Assembly (NCBI RefSeq): GCF_012911815.1 | Contig: NZ_JAATNW010000010.1 | Span: 1 to 64,000, forward strand | Origin: Alteromonas ponticola | GTDB lineage: Bacteria > Pseudomonadota > Gammaproteobacteria > Enterobacterales > Alteromonadaceae | Direction of reading: 5' to 3' | DNA: 64,000 bases | In this document: positions 7,060-17,062 of the stretch, piece after piece | How the letters are laid out: each line of letters starts with the position of its first letter | Position numbering within the stretch: position 1 is the first letter of the stretch | Program-made: the position numbers and the translations under genes | The notes under the pieces: generated by a model | What the model was told of the DNA's origin: nothing | What the model saw: the letters and a program-made list of their open reading frames with translations, nothing else | Databases searched by the model: none

Positions 7060-9639
7060 TCAACTTGAGCCAAGTTTGTTAAGCGCTATACCATTGATTG
7101 CTGCATCACCAGAAAAGGTAAGCTTCAATCCATCCTGTCCGGCTTTTACAGTAAATTGCTTCTCAAAGGCGACGGTATTTTTTGTAAATTCTGAAATATG
7201 TCCTGAAAATAGGACGGAGCCATTCGCTGAAATAGTCATCTCCTCACTATTGTTATGAGTAAGGTTGGCCAGATAAAAGGTCACGGTGTATTGCCCAGCC
7301 GGTATATCAAACTGGTATTCAAATTCACCCTGACGCTGCGTTTGAAAAACAGGTTCATTGGATGTATCAAGAATATTCTTATCCGTGCCCACTCCCCGAT
7401 CCCGGGTCATGAGAATTTCCCCTCCTGTAACGCCCCAACGACCTTGCTGATATGGCTCATCAGGTAACCAATGGCGGTTTTCATTCTCATCAAAAAAATA
7501 GAAAGGGCTACCACTGTTAATGAATACGCCTTCGAATTCCTCCGCAGCAAAGTCATCACGGCTAAGCAATTCCATGTTAATGACTGCTTCATCGCTATAT
7601 TTCTTACCTGCGGTTTCCGTCACGGCGCGCAGATAGTTTTTACCTTCAGCCAGAGGCACATTCCATATAGCCTGATGATCCTGTATACGCTTTTCACCCA
7701 GTGACCTGCCATTCAGATAAAGTGTTACTTTTTCTGAATTGCTGTAAACCGGGAATGTCTGGGAGACCACATCATCATCGCCGGGAGCAGGCTGGCTTAC
7801 TCTATCCACCCAGTTTTTTGAGCCGATATGCAGGATTGTCTCTTTATTGGCCCAGCTTTCAAATAAATAAAAACTGTCCTTCGGCTTTCGATCGAACGTC
7901 ATCAACCCTTTGCTATTAATAAAAGGCACGGCATCGTTGCGCCCCTGTGAGCCGAAATCAAACATATTCCACACGGCACTGCCGGCAACAAACGGTCTTT
8001 GCTGAATCTGTTTAAGGTTTTGCTGCATGAACTCATTTTGCCATTCTATTGAAAAATCAAAGCGTACCGGGTCGAGCGAGCGGATCCGCGGATCCGATCC
8101 GGCACCGTATTCGGTGATTAACGTCGGCGTATCGGGATAATGCGCATGGTAGTTGTCGAAAAAGTCCCCTAACCCATCGATGTCTTTTTCGTACCAGCCG
8201 TAATACAGGTTCCACCCGACAATCATAGGAATATCAAGTAAGCCCGATTTTTTGTACAACTCGAAATCACCGTGATTCGGGATCATGGTGTAACGGCTGG
8301 GGTCTGCTTCTCGGGTAACCTTTTCCAAAACCTTAGCAAACTCGGTAATTTTCATTATGAGAGGCTTATCCCGTTGCCAATTTCGCCCCAACAGCATTTC
8401 ATTCATATAAGCCCAGATAACGACACTTGGGCGATTGAAGTGTTGATGGATCATTTCCCGTTGCATGCGAATACTATTCTGATAGAAGTCTTCGCTATCA
8501 GTGATATCGTGATCCAAGGGTATTTCCATTGTTACTACCAACCCTTGTTGGTCTGCAGCATCGAGTAACGCCGGATCTTGCGGATAATGTGCAGTGCGTA
8601 AAAAATTACTGCCAGATGATTTGATCAGTTTTATATCATCTTGGTGCTGGCTGTTTGATAAAGCATTACCTAACCCGGCAAAATCCTGATGCCGATTAAC
8701 CCCAATTAATTTCAATTGCTCACCGTTTAAGATGAAGCCTTTTTTGCCGTCAAATTTAAACCAGCGGAAACCTATCGGCGTGCTTAGTTTGTCGAACAGT
8801 TTCTCATCATTGAGATAAACTTCACTTTCTAATGTGTAAAGGTGAGGATGGTCCGGGTGCCAAAGTTTGGGCTTCGCAACTTCAGGCAAGGTGAGATCGA
8901 CTTTATTTAGACCTGCTTGCAGCGAAAGTGCCTGTTCGTGAATAAATACTTGTTCCCCGTCAGGAGCGAGGAGTCGGTTAACCAATTTCGCTTGTCGTTC
9001 CTGACCGTGATTGTGCATGTGAACTTGTGCAGAAATTGACGCTTCATCGGCACTCACTTCAGGCGTTGTCACATAAACACCGGAAGAGGCGTATTCCCCT
9101 CCATCAAAGTGGACCTGGTTGAGTACTTCAAGCCACACATCACGGTATATTCCGCCGTAAAAGTTAAAATCGCCTTTCAACGGTGGAATATTGGCATCGT
9201 GTCGATTATCTACGCTAATTAATAACTGGTTATCTGAACCGCTCTTCAAATGTGGGGTGATATCGACAACAAAGGCAGTATACCCCCCTTTGTGCGTAGC
9301 CAGTTTCTGCCCGTTTAGATACACCTGGGCCACCTGATTTACGCCCTCGAAACGCAGTAAATATCGTTTTTGCTTTTGCGGCGTAAACGATAGTGTCTTT
9401 CGGTACCAGCCCATTCCGCGATGGTAATCCTGGCCTTCAGTAAAGGGATCAGCATTATTCCAGGTGTGGGGTACTGATACGTTTTTCCACCCCAGGGTCG
9501 ACTCAGTTAATGGGGCGTTATTTTCAGATAAAATAAATTCCCAGCCAGCATTAAGCGAATGGATTTGACGTGCTGAAGACGCAGCGCTTACCTGTAAGGT
9601 AACCAACAGTAAAATAAAACAGAAATTTTTTATGCTCAT
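7060..9639 (-). CDS. GH2 family beta-glycosidase with malectin-like C-terminal domain
   Basis: A large exported glycoside hydrolase with sugar-binding, immunoglobulin-like and TIM-barrel domains in the usual GH2 order. Numbered from the longest frame (GTG at 9657), the acid/base is Glu420 in WAYMNE and the nucleophile is Glu516 in LITEYGAG. The last 150 or so residues (from FINSGSPFYFFDENE) look like a malectin/CBM57-type domain. The signal peptide is MSIKNFCFILLLVTLQVSAA, which favours the ATG at 9639 over the GTG at 9657. GH2 covers beta-galactosidases, glucuronidases and mannosidases, and sequence alone does not decide. It sits between the symporter and the esterase in the operon and probably removes terminal beta-linked sugars in the periplasm. 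Confidence 0.88.
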   Translation of the reverse strand: MSIKNFCFILLLVTLQVSAASSARQIHSLNAGWEFILSENNAPLTESTLGWKNVSVPHTWNNADPFTEGQDYHRGMGWYRKTLSFTPQKQKRYLLRFEGVNQVAQVYLNGQKLATHKGGYTAFVVDITPHLKSGSDNQLLISVDNRHDANIPPLKGDFNFYGGIYRDVWLEVLNQVHFDGGEYASSGVYVTTPEVSADEASISAQVHMHNHGQERQAKLVNRLLAPDGEQVFIHEQALSLQAGLNKVDLTLPEVAKPKLWHPDHPHLYTLESEVYLNDEKLFDKLSTPIGFRWFKFDGKKGFILNGEQLKLIGVNRHQDFAGLGNALSNSQHQDDIKLIKSSGSNFLRTAHYPQDPALLDAADQQGLVVTMEIPLDHDITDSEDFYQNSIRMQREMIHQHFNRPSVVIWAYMNEMLLGRNWQRDKPLIMKITEFAKVLEKVTREADPSRYTMIPNHGDFELYKKSGLLDIPMIVGWNLYYGWYEKDIDGLGDFFDNYHAHYPDTPTLITEYGAGSDPRIRSLDPVRFDFSIEWQNEFMQQNLKQIQQRPFVAGSAVWNMFDFGSQGRNDAVPFINSKGLMTFDRKPKDSFYLFESWANKETILHIGSKNWVDRVSQPAPGDDDVVSQTFPVYSNSEKVTLYLNGRSLGEKRIQDHQAIWNVPLAEGKNYLRAVTETAGKKYSDEAVINMELLSRDDFAAEEFEGVFINSGSPFYFFDENENRHWLPDEPYQQGRWGVTGGEILMTRDRGVGTDKNILDTSNEPVFQTQRQGEFEYQFDIPAGQYTVTFYLANLTHNNSEEMTISANGSVLFSGHISEFTKNTVAFEKQFTVKAGQDGLKLTFSGDAAINGIALNKLGSS

Positions 9640-9711
9640 AGAAAAAAGTCCGAACACGCCCCATCACGTAGCAATAAGACCTATTCGGACACCTTGTAAG
9701 TTGAAATGTAA

Positions 9712-11169
9712 TCAGGAAGAAGACTTTTTATTTTTAACCCAAACGTTTTCCATCTCTTCTAAGGTTAATCCCTTGGTTTCCGGGATAAATCGCCAGACAA
9801 AGAAGATAGTCAGTACGCAGAAGCCGGCAAAAATAAAGTATGGCAAAGCACCATTGAATTGTTCGTTATTTAATTGACTGCCATTCACCAACGGAAAGCT
9901 ATTGGCAACAATGGCATTAAATAGCCATTGTGCTGCCACCGCAATCGACATGGCGACACTTCGCACGGAGTTCGGGAAAATTTCAGACAACATTACCCAC
10001 ACTACCGGCCCCATGGAAAGTGCAAACGAACCGATAAATGTCAGTATGGCAATCAGCGATATCACGCCCATTTGTCCTGTGTATATGGTCAGCCCCAAGG
10101 TCATCAAGCCCAACAACATCCCCAGAGTACCTGTAATCAACAGCGGTTTACGCCCCCAGCGATCGACCGTGAAAATAGCAACAAAGGTAAAGGCGAAATT
10201 TACCGCGCCCAGCCAGAGCTGCTGTTTCAGGGCGTCTTCAGGACCGTATCCCAGCGCATTACTGAAGATTTCCGCGCCATAGTACAAAATCGCATTGATA
10301 CCTGTAACCTGTTGAAATACAGATAGCATCACGCCCAGGAAGAGCACGAACAACATGTTTCGTGTTAGCAATGAAGGACGGTGGTGACGCGATGTGTCCG
10401 ACAATGATATGCGAATATCATTCAGTTCAGATTCGGCATCATCAGCGGTTTCAGTCAATTTACGCAATACTACCCGTGCTTCATCTTCCCTTCCTTTCAT
10501 CATCAACCACCGCGGGCTGTGGGGGACGAAAAACAGCAATATAAAAAACGCTAAGGCCGGCAGCAATTCAGACCACAACATGATGCGCCAGCCTTGCTCG
10601 ACATTGTGATGATGTAACTGTGCAATATTCTCAGGTGATAGCCCTTCGGTGTTTCCGCCACCAATAAAATAGGTTGAAAGAAATACCACGAAAAAGCCGG
10701 TTACGATGGCAAGCTGATACAGCGACACCATGCGTCCCCGCTCTTTTGGAGGTGAAATTTCTGCAATATACATAGGGGCAGCCATAGATGCGATTCCCAC
10801 ACCGACCCCGCCTATGATTCGGTATATCACCAGCATATCCAGGGAGTCGGCAACACCCGACCCCCAGGCTGAAATTGAAAATAAAAAACCAGAAAGGATT
10901 AACGTGTATTTACGACTGATGCCTTTGGTGAGAATGCCCGCGATCATTGCGCCAAAAAGGCAGCCCCAGATTGCGCTGCTTACGGCCCATCCCTGCTGAC
11001 CCGGACTGAGCTGAAAATACTCAGTAAAATAAAGCTGACTACCACCAATCACGCCAGTGTCGTAACCGAAAAGCAATCCGGCTAACGCGACGACGATAGT
11101 ATTACGCAAAATCGTCCGACGATATCCGGGATTGGATTCTGCATCGTTATTCATTGTTTGAGCATTCAC
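9712..11169 (-). CDS. Sugar porter family MFS symporter
   Basis: This 485-residue, 12-helix protein has the signatures of the XylE/GalP-type sugar/H+ symporters: GLLFGYDTGVIGG in helix 1, GRMVSLYQLAI before helix 5, PHSPRWLMMKGR at the central loop (usually PESPRWL), QQVTGINAILYY in helix 7 and PETKGLTLEEME after helix 12. It should carry the monosaccharide released by the neighbouring hydrolases across the inner membrane. Start: ATG with AGAGGA about 9 nt upstream. It lies between the first sulfatase and the GH2 gene in one transcription unit. QQVTG and YY in helix 7 fit a hexose or xylose substrate. Confidence 0.92.
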   Translation of the reverse strand: MNAQTMNNDAESNPGYRRTILRNTIVVALAGLLFGYDTGVIGGSQLYFTEYFQLSPGQQGWAVSSAIWGCLFGAMIAGILTKGISRKYTLILSGFLFSISAWGSGVADSLDMLVIYRIIGGVGVGIASMAAPMYIAEISPPKERGRMVSLYQLAIVTGFFVVFLSTYFIGGGNTEGLSPENIAQLHHHNVEQGWRIMLWSELLPALAFFILLFFVPHSPRWLMMKGREDEARVVLRKLTETADDAESELNDIRISLSDTSRHHRPSLLTRNMLFVLFLGVMLSVFQQVTGINAILYYGAEIFSNALGYGPEDALKQQLWLGAVNFAFTFVAIFTVDRWGRKPLLITGTLGMLLGLMTLGLTIYTGQMGVISLIAILTFIGSFALSMGPVVWVMLSEIFPNSVRSVAMSIAVAAQWLFNAIVANSFPLVNGSQLNNEQFNGALPYFIFAGFCVLTIFFVWRFIPETKGLTLEEMENVWVKNKKSSS

Positions 11170-11192
11170 AGCGATTCCTCTTATTTTTATTT

Positions 11193-12854
11193 TTAAATCT
11201 TGTTTTTGTAAACCGCGGTTGTACGGGGTTCATCCAGCGTATTGTTATCATGATCGTTATAACGCAGAAATTTCGCTTTTAATCGCGTGATTTCTGATTG
11301 ATAGCGTTGGTTATCGATCAGATTGTTCTGTTGCTCAAGATCAGTTGCCAGGTCATACAGTTCAGTCGCTTCGTTATGTTCATCTACAACTAACACCAGG
11401 CTGCCTTCGCGAATAGCACCCACCTGAGAAAACCCTGCCTGATAAAGCACAAATTCACGTAACGGCTTATTTTCTGGATGCTTGCCAGTTAACACAGGCA
11501 TCAATGAAACACTGTCCATAGCTTGATCTTCCTGCATCGCTTGTCCAGTCAGCTCATACATTGTAGCTACCCAGTCATGCCCTACAATTAATTGGTCTGA
11601 CTGACTACCAGGTTTGATAAAAGAGCCTGCCTCTGTGCCATCACCCCACTTGGCAATGAAGGGCACCCGGTGGCCGCCTTCATACACACTGGCTTTATAA
11701 TCCCGCAACGGTCCATTGTTATCGTGGGCAGGATCACCATAATGCGTAATTCTCGGCCAGAGTGCACCGTTGTCGCTGGTAAAGATGATCAAAGTATTGT
11801 CAGCAATGCCCTTCTCTTCAAGTTTAGCGATAATTTTACCCACTTGAAGGTCGAGTTCATAAAGCACATCTGAGGTAATAGCACCCGTTTTGTCTTTGAC
11901 TTGCTCATCAATTGTAGAAGGGTCTCCATCAAAGTCGAAAGGTGCGGTATGAGGAACATGTATCGCCTGTGAAGCAAAATACAACATGAAAGGTTGTTCG
12001 GTGCCCTCGGCTTCAGTTTGGGCCGTGTGATCGTCAATGAAATCCAATGCTTTTGAGGTCAGAATAATCCCTGACTGGCTTGAGTCATAGTCAACGTCAG
12101 CACGTGCTGGGTTGCCCTTTGGCGCTTCTACAATTTCTGACAACCCATTGTCGCTAACCCGGTAAAAACCATCTGTTACCAGGTGAGTGGAACGGTTATC
12201 CGCAGGCTTTTCAGGGTCAACGGGTACATACTTGCCATTCTCAAAATAAGCATAGGGTTCATGCTGGATACCACTTTGCAACCCAAACGAGTAGTCGAAA
12301 CCATGTTGATTTAGCGTATCGTCAACACCGCGAGAAAAGTCCATTGTGTTTAACTTATTCTTTTCACGGATGACGTTACCGTCTTTGTCATACACAGTGC
12401 CGCCCAAATGCATCTTGCCGAAAAATGCAGTTTTATAACCTGCCTGCTGCATAATATCGCCAACAGTCAGGTGCTTTCCTGCTTTTGTCTTGTCGCCGTT
12501 ATAGCTAAAGCCCGAACTAAAATTAACATCCCAGCTTCCTCCCGCACGACCGTTTCGATAAGGGTAGCTGCCTGTCATATAACTAAAGCGCGAGGGCGCA
12601 CATAGGGCTGCCGGAGAATGGGCATCGCTAAAGCGCATGCCCTGTTCTGCCAACTTATCGATATTCGGTGTAGGCATTTTTCCGCCATAGGCACCTAAAT
12701 CGCCGTAACCCACATCGTCTGCCAAAATAAAGACCACATTAGGCAATGTTTCAACCGCTTTGTCAGACTGTGCGGCCTGGTCCATTTTTGCCTTCGCACA
12801 ACCACTGACAATCAAAGCAGAGGCAACAAGTGTAGTTAGTTTTTTATTCAACAT
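11193..12854 (-). CDS. Type I sulfatase, predicted lipoprotein
   Basis: An alkaline-phosphatase-fold sulfatase (family S1) of about 553 residues. The formylglycine site is CAPSR (Cys85 from the chosen start), and the metal-binding ADDVGYGDLG lies near the N-terminus. A lipobox (IVSGC) follows a short hydrophobic stretch, so the enzyme is probably anchored in a membrane. I start at the ATG at 12854, with GAGG upstream and past the end of GH3; the longest frame overlaps GH3. The protein needs a formylglycine-generating enzyme, which is not in the window. It indicates that the glycan imported here is sulfated. Its exact subfamily cannot be assigned by eye. Confidence 0.9.
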   Translation of the reverse strand: MLNKKLTTLVASALIVSGCAKAKMDQAAQSDKAVETLPNVVFILADDVGYGDLGAYGGKMPTPNIDKLAEQGMRFSDAHSPAALCAPSRFSYMTGSYPYRNGRAGGSWDVNFSSGFSYNGDKTKAGKHLTVGDIMQQAGYKTAFFGKMHLGGTVYDKDGNVIREKNKLNTMDFSRGVDDTLNQHGFDYSFGLQSGIQHEPYAYFENGKYVPVDPEKPADNRSTHLVTDGFYRVSDNGLSEIVEAPKGNPARADVDYDSSQSGIILTSKALDFIDDHTAQTEAEGTEQPFMLYFASQAIHVPHTAPFDFDGDPSTIDEQVKDKTGAITSDVLYELDLQVGKIIAKLEEKGIADNTLIIFTSDNGALWPRITHYGDPAHDNNGPLRDYKASVYEGGHRVPFIAKWGDGTEAGSFIKPGSQSDQLIVGHDWVATMYELTGQAMQEDQAMDSVSLMPVLTGKHPENKPLREFVLYQAGFSQVGAIREGSLVLVVDEHNEATELYDLATDLEQQNNLIDNQRYQSEITRLKAKFLRYNDHDNNTLDEPRTTAVYKNKI

Positions 12855-12865
12855 ACTTTGCCTCA

Positions 12866-15226
12866 TTATTTTATTGATGACCACATGGGGGCTTTGGCAG
12901 GTTGTAATGTTTTAGATTCCGTCAGCGTAAAGCTGGATTGCTTAACATCAGTAGAGCTGGAGCCAATATAAACATCAAATTCACCTGATTCGTATCCATA
13001 GCTCATATCTGCACCATGAAAGGCCAATTGTTCTGGTCGAATTTCAAACTCTACCTGACGACTTTCTCCTTTAGCCAGCATGATTTTTTCAAATCCTTTC
13101 AATTCTTTCACTGGGCGTGTGACAGAGCCAACGCGATCACGAATGTATAGCTGCACCACTTCTTCGCCATCATAGTCTCCAGTGTTGGTCACCGTTACCG
13201 ACGCTTTAATGCTGGCGCCACTGCTTAACGTATCTGCACTTAAGGTGATATCACTGTAACCAAAGGTGGTGTAACTTAAACCAAAACCAAAGGGATATAA
13301 GGGTGTATTCGGCGTATTCAGGTAACGAGATACATATTTTTGCTCAGGATCTTCTGGCTTTATAGGACGACCCGTATTCTTCATATTGTAATAAATCGGT
13401 ACTTGTCCTACCGCACGGGGGAAGGTCATTGGCAGTTTACCCGATGGGTTGTAGTCTCCGAACAACACATCAGCAATCGCGTGTCCACCCACAGTTCCTG
13501 CATACCAGGTTTCTAAGATTGAATCGACATTCTCATCCGCCCAGTTGATGGTCATCGGTCGGCCATTCATTAAGACCAAAACCATGGGTTTGCCAAGCTT
13601 TTTAAGCTCTTTCATCAATGCCTGCTGATTACCAGGTAAATCCAGATCCACTCTGCTGGCAGCTTCGCCAGTCATGCGCCAGTTCTCACCCATAGCCATC
13701 ACAATCACATCAGATTTTTTAGCTGCAGCAATGGCTTCATCAAAACCTTCGGTACCTTTGGCATCGAATTCGTAACTTGCACCTTTGGCGTAATGAATCT
13801 TCGCCTGATCGCCAAGCTTTTCCTTCAAGCCTTGAAATAGGGTCACGGGCTTGTTCCAACGCTCACCGGCTGCTGACCATGAACCGATCATATCCTGTTT
13901 GCTGTCAGCTAATGGCCCTATCAGAGCGATGCTTTGCCCTGATTTTTTCAATGGCAGTACTTGCTGTTCGTTTTTAAGCAAGACCATTGACTTGCGCGCC
14001 ATATCGCGGGCAGCTTCGATAAATTCCGGTTTATAGATAGTTTGTTCCTGACGTTCCTCATCTGAGTATCTGTAAGGGTCTTCGAATAGTCCCAAACGAT
14101 ATTTCATTTCCAGAATGCGACGAACCGCATTGTCAATTTTCTCGATAGACACCTTGCCTTCTTCTAAAGACTCATTCAGGTGACTAGTGAAAACCGAGCC
14201 CTGCATATCCATATCAACACCCGCGTTTAAAGCCAGTTCACCGGCATGTTTTTCGTCTGCTGCGAAACCATGAGGCACCATCTCGTTGATCGCGGTGTAG
14301 TCAGTCACAACGAAGCCTTCGAATCCCCACTGGGTTTTAAGCACGTCATTTAACAGGAAATTACTACCGGTTGCTGGAATACCGTTGAGTTCATTAAATG
14401 CCGTCATGAAACTGGCAGCACCTTCGTCAACCGTCGCTTTAAACGGCGGTAAGTAGGTGTCCCAAAGTTCGCGTTCAGACATGTTTGTGGTGTGATAATC
14501 CCGACCGGCCTGGGCCTGACCATAGGCAGCATAATGTTTGGCACAGGCGAGCACGGTATCAAGTGCTTTGAGGTCGTCGCCTTGAAAACCCTGAACGCGC
14601 GCCCTGGCAATTTCAGTGCTTAAGAACACATCTTCGCCTGAACCTTCAGATACACGACCCCAGCGAGGATCGCGAGAAATATCGATCATTGGCGCGAAGG
14701 TCCAGTGAATACCTTCCGCAGCCGCTTCAGTTGCAGCGATTCGTGAGCCTTCTCTAATCGCGTCCATATCCCACGATGCCGCTTCGCCAAGAGAAATGGG
14801 GAAAATAGTGCGATGTCCGTGGATCACGTCATACCCAAACAACAACGGAATACCAAGTCGTGTCTCTTCCACTGCAACGCGCTGCAGTTCTTTGGTATAT
14901 TTGGCAGTGAAAGCATTAAAGATAGCGCCCACTTTTCCGCTCTTAATCTGTTCCAGATAATCATCGCTCATGGTGGGGCCAGTTGTGTCCCAATTACTGG
15001 TTAGCAAATTAAGTTGACCAATTTTTTCTTCGGTTGTCATTTTTGCCATCAGTTCACTGATGAATTGGTCCATCTGAGTGCTATTGTCTTTCCATATCGT
15101 TTGCGAGACGCTATTTTCCTTCGCAGGTCGAACTGACGCATTCGGCGTATCCATACATCCGGCGAGTGTCAGGGAAGCGCCCAATCCGACCAGAGCAAAA
15201 AGTTTTGTGATTTTATTAAGTTTCAT
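12866..15226 (-). CDS. GH3 beta-glucosidase (BglX-like), predicted lipoprotein
   Basis: About 786 residues with the three-domain GH3 build: an N-terminal TIM barrel (PMIDISRDPRWGR, GEDVFLS), an alpha/beta sandwich with the acid/base region, and a C-terminal fibronectin-III-like domain. The nucleophile is the Asp of VVTDYTAINEM (about residue 309 from the chosen start). The N-terminus has a lipobox (TLAGC) after MKLNKITKLFALVGLGASL. Start: ATG at 15226, preceded by GGAA. BglX-type GH3 enzymes cleave beta-linked gluco-oligosaccharides in the periplasm, which fits the GH144-like enzyme encoded just upstream in the operon. Other beta-glucosyl or xylosyl specificities are possible. Confidence 0.93.
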   Translation of the reverse strand: MKLNKITKLFALVGLGASLTLAGCMDTPNASVRPAKENSVSQTIWKDNSTQMDQFISELMAKMTTEEKIGQLNLLTSNWDTTGPTMSDDYLEQIKSGKVGAIFNAFTAKYTKELQRVAVEETRLGIPLLFGYDVIHGHRTIFPISLGEAASWDMDAIREGSRIAATEAAAEGIHWTFAPMIDISRDPRWGRVSEGSGEDVFLSTEIARARVQGFQGDDLKALDTVLACAKHYAAYGQAQAGRDYHTTNMSERELWDTYLPPFKATVDEGAASFMTAFNELNGIPATGSNFLLNDVLKTQWGFEGFVVTDYTAINEMVPHGFAADEKHAGELALNAGVDMDMQGSVFTSHLNESLEEGKVSIEKIDNAVRRILEMKYRLGLFEDPYRYSDEERQEQTIYKPEFIEAARDMARKSMVLLKNEQQVLPLKKSGQSIALIGPLADSKQDMIGSWSAAGERWNKPVTLFQGLKEKLGDQAKIHYAKGASYEFDAKGTEGFDEAIAAAKKSDVIVMAMGENWRMTGEAASRVDLDLPGNQQALMKELKKLGKPMVLVLMNGRPMTINWADENVDSILETWYAGTVGGHAIADVLFGDYNPSGKLPMTFPRAVGQVPIYYNMKNTGRPIKPEDPEQKYVSRYLNTPNTPLYPFGFGLSYTTFGYSDITLSADTLSSGASIKASVTVTNTGDYDGEEVVQLYIRDRVGSVTRPVKELKGFEKIMLAKGESRQVEFEIRPEQLAFHGADMSYGYESGEFDVYIGSSSTDVKQSSFTLTESKTLQPAKAPMWSSIK

Positions 15227-15329
15227 AAAAAGGTTCCGTACTAAATAAGCAGAATTACGCTGAGCACCCAGCATCACGCCAAATGAAAAATTAATGCGCG
15301 TGACGCCGGGATTTTATTGCTCTAAGGGA

Positions 15330-16934
15330 TCAGGGCTGTTCGTTATTGACAGTAAAGCCCAGTTTATTAAGACCACGACGCACATCTGGGTCGCGCATGA
15401 AGTAGCGCCACAATAACCCGCTACGATGATTCTCAATCATGCCGACAATCGGCCCCTGATCGATTGCCAGATAAGTTTTTCTGACTTGCTCTGATGGATC
15501 ATCACTGACACTCAGATTGATACCATCATAAAATCCCATCTCACCAAACAACTCGCGACCATGATTTCGATACAAATTTTTCAACACTTTCATCGACTCT
15601 TCTGGCGTATAAGGCATTGAAGATAGCGCTGCAGTAGGTGTTATTGTGCCGTGATCGCGTTGGAAACCCGGTGCATGTGCAGTGTACCCTTCTGGTACTT
15701 TATCTCCTGCGGTCAGACCCCAGAAATCTTCACCATAGCCTTCCCAGCCATAGGGATTATCTAAACAGTAAGCGCGATTGATCAGCGTATGTCTGACATT
15801 CTGTTGCCAGTAATTGGCATAGCGATCCTGTAACCCACGTGGGTCAAGTCCCATGAAAGAATAGTGCGCAAAAAACAGCGGGCCACCTTTGTGCTCCTTG
15901 TTTCCAAGAGGCAGTGACATACCGTAATAATCCTCATAATTGCGGAAAGTAGGTACATTCCAACCCGCCCATCCCTGATGATAAGGCTTATCGCTGGTGC
16001 CATGTGTTGGAGAAGAGGCAGCTAACACATAAACAATCAGGGCTTCGTTATATCCTTTAATAGGATGGTCCATTTTCCAGCCATGGTTTTTCGACCAGTG
16101 CCAGTAAATAACATCTTCACCCTTGGTATACCAGTCCCACTCCATGGCTTCCCATAATTCGGTAATCTCTTTTCGGAGTTGTTGCTCTTCTGCGCTGTCA
16201 CCATCGAAATATTGTCGTGCTGTCAGTAAGCCCTGTGCCATGAAAGCTGACTCGACGGTGTCTCCGCCGTCATCATATTTACTGAAGTGAAAAATTTCCT
16301 GCGTATCCGCTTGATACCAGTGGCCCCACATACCGTGAAAGCGTTCAAATTCGCGCAATGACTTGGTGAGTTTGAGCATGCGGTTAACAGCCTGTTCCCG
16401 GGTTATCCAACCACGCTCTGCACCGGTTATCACCGATGCAATGCCAAAGCCTGTGCCACCTGAAGTGATGATATCGCCATCTTTCATATTAGGGCTGCGT
16501 TCTCTTGCCCACCCGGATTTTTCATCAGCAAAATCCCAGAAATAGCGGAAAGTGTATTGCTGAACCATATCCAGCAGTTCGTCGTCATTAAAAACACGCG
16601 TTTTTGCGCGCGCTTCAGCAACTTCTTTTTCTTTGCCATTGCTAACGTCAAAGAGCTTATATTTAAGGGATAGCGCGGTGCCCAGGTCATTGACGAAATC
16701 GATTACTTTGGATTCTTTCGTCGTGGTCCGCACAGCCCAGTCATCCCCGCCTGTAGAAACTCTTAACTCATATTCAGCACCCTGCTGATAAATGTCAGAC
16801 CAATCCAGTTCAACGTGACTGTCGTACCCCTCTGCTGTCATGCCTGCTGCGAGCACAAAATGACTCCCAACCAACTGTAAGGTAGATAACAATATTATCG
16901 CCCCAATATTGTTAAACCATCGATTATGTCTCAT
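15330..16934 (-). CDS. Glucoamylase-like (GH144-type) glucanase
   Basis: This 534-residue protein has a signal peptide (up to about residue 30), a short beta-sandwich domain (about 35-110), and then the alpha/alpha-barrel domain known as the glucoamylase-like domain (about 135-525). Typical stretches are YFWDFADEKSGWARERSP, GTGFGIASVITGAERGW, GHWYQADT and GWEGYGEDFWGLTAGD. Characterised members of this domain family (GH144) include endo-beta-1,2-glucanases. It is the only candidate endo-acting enzyme in the locus, so it probably sets the substrate. Start: ATG with GAGGAA about 6 nt upstream. It follows the receptor gene after a terminator hairpin and leads the enzyme operon. Confidence 0.85.
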   Translation of the reverse strand: MRHNRWFNNIGAIILLSTLQLVGSHFVLAAGMTAEGYDSHVELDWSDIYQQGAEYELRVSTGGDDWAVRTTTKESKVIDFVNDLGTALSLKYKLFDVSNGKEKEVAEARAKTRVFNDDELLDMVQQYTFRYFWDFADEKSGWARERSPNMKDGDIITSGGTGFGIASVITGAERGWITREQAVNRMLKLTKSLREFERFHGMWGHWYQADTQEIFHFSKYDDGGDTVESAFMAQGLLTARQYFDGDSAEEQQLRKEITELWEAMEWDWYTKGEDVIYWHWSKNHGWKMDHPIKGYNEALIVYVLAASSPTHGTSDKPYHQGWAGWNVPTFRNYEDYYGMSLPLGNKEHKGGPLFFAHYSFMGLDPRGLQDRYANYWQQNVRHTLINRAYCLDNPYGWEGYGEDFWGLTAGDKVPEGYTAHAPGFQRDHGTITPTAALSSMPYTPEESMKVLKNLYRNHGRELFGEMGFYDGINLSVSDDPSEQVRKTYLAIDQGPIVGMIENHRSGLLWRYFMRDPDVRRGLNKLGFTVNNEQP

Positions 16935-16987
16935 TACGATTCCTCACTGGGTAATAATGAATAAGTAATAAATAAAAATTGATAAGT

Positions 16988-17020
16988 GAAAAGGCATCAG
17001 ATGATTCACAGCTGATGCCT
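16988..17020 (-). terminator. Terminator between receptor 1 and its enzyme genes
   Basis: The arms AGGCATCAG and CTGATGCCT pair perfectly (9 bp). On the minus strand the hairpin is followed by TTTTC. It lies in the 128-bp gap between the stop of the TonB receptor and the GH144-like gene, so it should end most receptor transcripts and let only part of the transcription continue into the enzymes. Confidence 0.8.
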
Positions 17021-17062
17021 GCTAATTTCAGGGCGCTTGAAAAATAAAGCTGCCCTTGTCTT

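Noticed and set aside
8272-12605. Several plus-strand frames inside the GH2, MFS and sulfatase genes
   Set aside because: All are shorter than the minus-strand genes that fully explain the region and none has a recognisable domain or start signal.
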